DNA from: Sphaerosporella brunnea
Lineage: Eukaryota; Ascomycota; Pezizomycetes; Pezizales; Pyronemataceae
Assembly: GCA_008704415.1 (NCBI GenBank)
Contig: VXIS01000450.1
Span: forward strand, 1-30,178
DNA: 30,178 nucleotides
Reading direction: 5' to 3'
The notes under the pieces were generated by a model. That model saw only the letters and a program-made list of their open reading frames with translations, was not told the DNA's origin and did no database searches. The position numbers and the translations under genes are program-made. Shown here in pieces: positions 27,660 through 30,178 of the stretch (its first letter is position 1; each line of letters opens with the position of its first letter).

Positions 27660-28708
27660 GTTAAGTTTGAAGTGCTGGTCTGATCCACAGTAGGTGCACT
27701 GCCCCTTTGCCATCCACACCTCTCGAATCATCTAGCGCTCAGCTTCTCGCTGAGCAGCCGACACATCCATTGGGGCACGGCCATAGTTTCTGCCGTTGGA
27801 ATTGGGCAAGTGATTGCCTGTGGTAGCAGGGGCAGTGGACGCAGTTGAAGCTGTGGAACAAGGGATGCTTTGATGGCTGATGGTGGTGACGGGAAGGTGA
27901 GAAGCAGGAGGCTTGCACTCTTCTGCCCGGGCGCGAATATGCTTATTGACGTGCTTACAGAGGTTGATCAAAGCCATGAGGGTATCGTTGGCCTCAGCGC
28001 GGTGGAGAAGGTCATTCTTCACTTCCTCAGATAGTCCTTTGTAAAGTTGGCGCTTCCAAGCGGTTTCCTCCCAGTTTACGTCTCCCAATAGGTGGTGGAA
28101 GTCAGCAAGGTAGGTGCAGAAGGGTAGGTTTCGTTGGCGGAGGAGGCCAATTCCGCGCGCGGCAGTATGGGAGGAGTTTAGATCATTGTAGGCTTGACGA
28201 AAGATTCTCAGCAGATGGTTGAGAATGTCCAAGGTATTATCTCCAGTCTTCTGGTCGGCATGGAAGCTGAATTGGTTGAGACGCTCCTGTCAAGCGATTA
28301 AAGGCATAGCAGAGACGTGACTATTCGGTGGGGTAACGGGTTGGCTGGGCGTCAAGCTTGTTGCGAATCTGGAGGATCCGGATCCTCCGCTGTTCAGGCA
28401 TATTGAGGTCAAAGGTGGCGCCATTCGGCAAATGTTCTAATTGAATGCCACCTTTGGGGTCCTTGCGAACCTGGGCGGCGACAATCACGTTCCCGCTGGC
28501 CGGTCTGAAGCTTGGCAGGTGTTGCATGGACCTTCCCCTCCAAGTTGTAAGGGGCTTCGCAGGCCAAAAGTTGTTGAGCCACATGGGCAAAGTCAACGAA
28601 TTGTTGGTGTGGCCCCTCCTGAGTTAATCCTTTAGGGGGTGACCGGGCAGAGGTCTCAATGGCCGCACAGGGGTCCAGAGGGATGCGAAGGGTATCGTAG
28701 GCGGTCAT
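27657..28708 (-). pseudogene. Gypsy-3 gag with zinc knuckle, frameshifted and truncated
   Basis: ATG at 28708 (M-T-A-Y-D-T-L-R-I-P) starts a frame that shifts at about 28530 to one ending RNKLDAQPTRYPTE with a stop at 28321. It shifts again to 28232-27732, with the retrotransposon gag core (FRQAYNDLNSSHTAARGIGLLRQRNLPFCTYLADFHHLL, WKRQLYKGLSEEVKNDLL). After a stop, a CCHC knuckle C-T-Y-C-G-S-D-Q-H-F-K-L-N-C ends at 27657, where the Gypsy-4 LTR starts. All three frames are used, so it is dead. Gag coats the RNA and builds the virus-like particle. It shares an LTR family with Gypsy-2, so it shows roughly what the missing gag of that element was like. Confidence 0.8.
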
Positions 28709-28769
28709 GGTGCTGCTTGTGTACGAGGTGACAGGACGACTAGGTTGGGCTTGGGTGGACTGAACCTAA

Positions 28770-29025
28770 TTTAACGCAGAGGGTCGGGCACAGCCTGGAG
28801 GGGCACAGGCTACTCACGTAAAGAGGGGTAACAGAGAGGATCAGGAACAAGGGGGTAAAGAAGAAAGGAAAACACGCAACAAAGCGCAAGCGAAGGCACC
28901 TTATATGGCCCACGTGACAGTGAGACACCCCGCCACGTGGGAGCCAAACATGACCTCAGCAGAGCAACATTGCAGTGCCTCAACGCCGAAGCTCAATAAC
29001 CGTAGTCCGAAGTCACACCGTGACA
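28770..29025 (-). repeat. Gypsy-3 5' LTR, about 256 bp, diverged relative of the 500-bp LTR
   Basis: In minus orientation it starts TGTCACGGTG (29025) and ends near CTGCGTTAAA (28770). The middle matches the 500-bp LTR read on the other strand, e.g. GGAAAACACGCAACAAAGCG against GGAAAACGAACAACAAAGCG, and a TATAAGG-like start region. It is about half as long because internal blocks are missing. The gag ATG is 61 bp further in. Confidence 0.75.
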
Positions 29026-30178
29026 CAGGTGTGCAATGTGAAAGACAACTATACCTGCAAAAACATGAGGCGATTATTTTCTTGTGCGCTGGTGTTTTGA
29101 ATGCCTCCCAATTCTCGGCAACTGCTTTGATAAGTAGAAGAGGCCTTTGCATAATGGCAGAAGCTGTAGGGTTCTTGACGGCTGGAGGAGGTGTTCCGTA
29201 GTTCAGCTGTTCCAAATCCCTTTACATTTCGAAACTCAGAATCGCTTCAAAAGATTTGTTGATTACAACGTTTGCGGGCTGAACTAGTCCTTAACATCGG
29301 GATGGTACGATTCTTGGTGTAATGAAGTAGGCGCAGTACTGTGACAAAAGTCCGGGTGATTTGTGGATGGCCGTCACATCAAGAATAGCTAAAGTTAAAC
29401 CTGTATCGCCAGCGTCTTCAAGTTACGGCACGACAAGTCTATCGCAGCACCGCTGCACGACGTGTTTCTTGCAGCAATCATTTTCATTGAAAAGTATCAT
29501 GACCTTGTCTGAAAAGCTGTACAGCTGCGATAATTGTTCGTGCAGGATAAATCTCTCTCAACAAAATCCAATGATGATCTTTAGCATAGACACGTCCCCA
29601 CTTGCTGATATCACAAAGCTGGCTTCACATTTGTGCCATCCACTTTTGATCGCTTTTGCCTGTACGGTGTTTGCGCCTTAGCAGGTTGAGGTGTGTCTGT
29701 CTAACTGTTCAAACAGAGCCAGTGTCTAATCCATATTGACAATGCGGCACTCTTTGTCGCGGACAACTGTTTGAAGAATATCTCCAGGCCGTAATTGTCA
29801 ATTTGGACTAATGAAACCGGAGAACAACAGAATATCTTGGAGATATTTCTCCGGAAGCTTTTGCGCCTTGTTTCAAAAAAACCCAAGGAAATGGACTGAA
29901 ACGTGCAAATCAGGACATTGAAACATTGAACTCGATGATGAGGTAGTTCAGATATATTTTTTCGCAAACAGGGGAGTGCTCTTCCAGCCAAACCTATATC
30001 GCTGTACTGTTTCGCCTTTGGCCCGCTGTTTATAAAATCCTTCAAAAAACACTTCTTCGAAACCAGGCCGATTGCATAAATCCTTCTGATTGTGCTAGCA
30101 ATCGATGTCATGGCCTGGCACTACTTTGTCCTGCACTGGAGGCCACTTGAACGCTGAATTTTTTGGGAGCCTGGTCCA
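29026..30178. other. No recognisable gene; two weak minus-strand frames
   Basis: A minus-strand frame from 29215 to the LTR edge (EQLNYGTPPPAVKNPTASAIMQ..) has no ATG but looks coding-like and would be cut by the Gypsy-3 insertion. Another, ATG 30111 to 29701 (136 codons), has no known features and unusual composition, and is probably chance. A short AATTTGGACTAATG-type sequence and AT-rich DNA fill the rest. Nothing else could be supported. Confidence 0.35.

Noticed and set aside
29701..30111. 136-codon minus-strand ORF with ATG
   Set aside because: No recognisable motif, no homologous copy in the window, and frames around it are equally open; not supported as a gene.
1..30178. CRISPR arrays, tRNA or rRNA genes, bacterial operon signals
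   Set aside because: Tandem repeats present are coding or minisatellite types without regular spacers, no tRNA cloverleaf was noticed, and the gene structure is eukaryotic.

Overview
The window is nuclear DNA of a filamentous fungus, most likely an ascomycete. Introns are short (about 40-230 bp, GT..AG), and the one clear host gene is a fungal Sch9-type AGC kinase. The rest is dense, mostly decayed transposon DNA of classes common in repeat-rich fungal genomes (chromodomain Gypsy, pogo/Fot1, PIF/Harbinger, piggyBac). A truffle- or morel-like (Pezizomycetes) source would fit, but that is only an inference. No rRNA, tRNA or CRISPR was seen.

Layout. 1-560: the 3' end of a Gypsy element (last pol codons plus a 500-bp LTR). 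750-1157: an LTR-like repeat family, called R1 here. 1158-2480: no gene seen. 2481-3533: upstream region of the kinase gene. 3534-6469: the six-exon sch9 gene with C2, kinase and C-terminal regulatory parts. 7027-9195 and 9514-11703: two complete pogo-like elements with TA target duplications, both with broken transposases on the minus strand. 11706-12457: unique-looking DNA plus a short coding-like repeat, P1. 12458 to about 15.6 kb: a PIF/Harbinger element with its two diverging genes (Myb/SANT-like protein on plus, DDE transposase on minus). About 15.6-19.98 kb: a 5'-truncated Gypsy element with protease, RT, RNase H, integrase, chromodomain and a 3' LTR. 19982-20470: more R1. 20471-21960: copy A of an unrecognised spliced gene family. 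22993-25388: a piggyBac element with an intact 631-codon transposase, sitting in a P1-like sequence (P2). 25850-26140: a minisatellite. 26251-27128: copy B of the unknown family. 27129-29025: two nested Gypsy 5' ends (LTR plus gag) on the minus strand. 29026-30178: no recognisable gene.

How it fits together. The kinase is the only likely working host gene (TORC1/PDK1-type nutrient signalling). The transposons do not form a pathway. Five of the coding frames here (both pogo transposases, both Harbinger ORFs and unknown copy B) are interrupted by stops that a single C-to-T or G-to-A change would explain, and the Gypsy integrase has lost a catalytic Asp the same way. This looks like RIP-type or deamination decay. 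The piggyBac transposase is the exception: it has no stops and keeps all catalytic residues. The least explained elements are the multicopy family A/B, repeat R1, and the P1/P2 pair.
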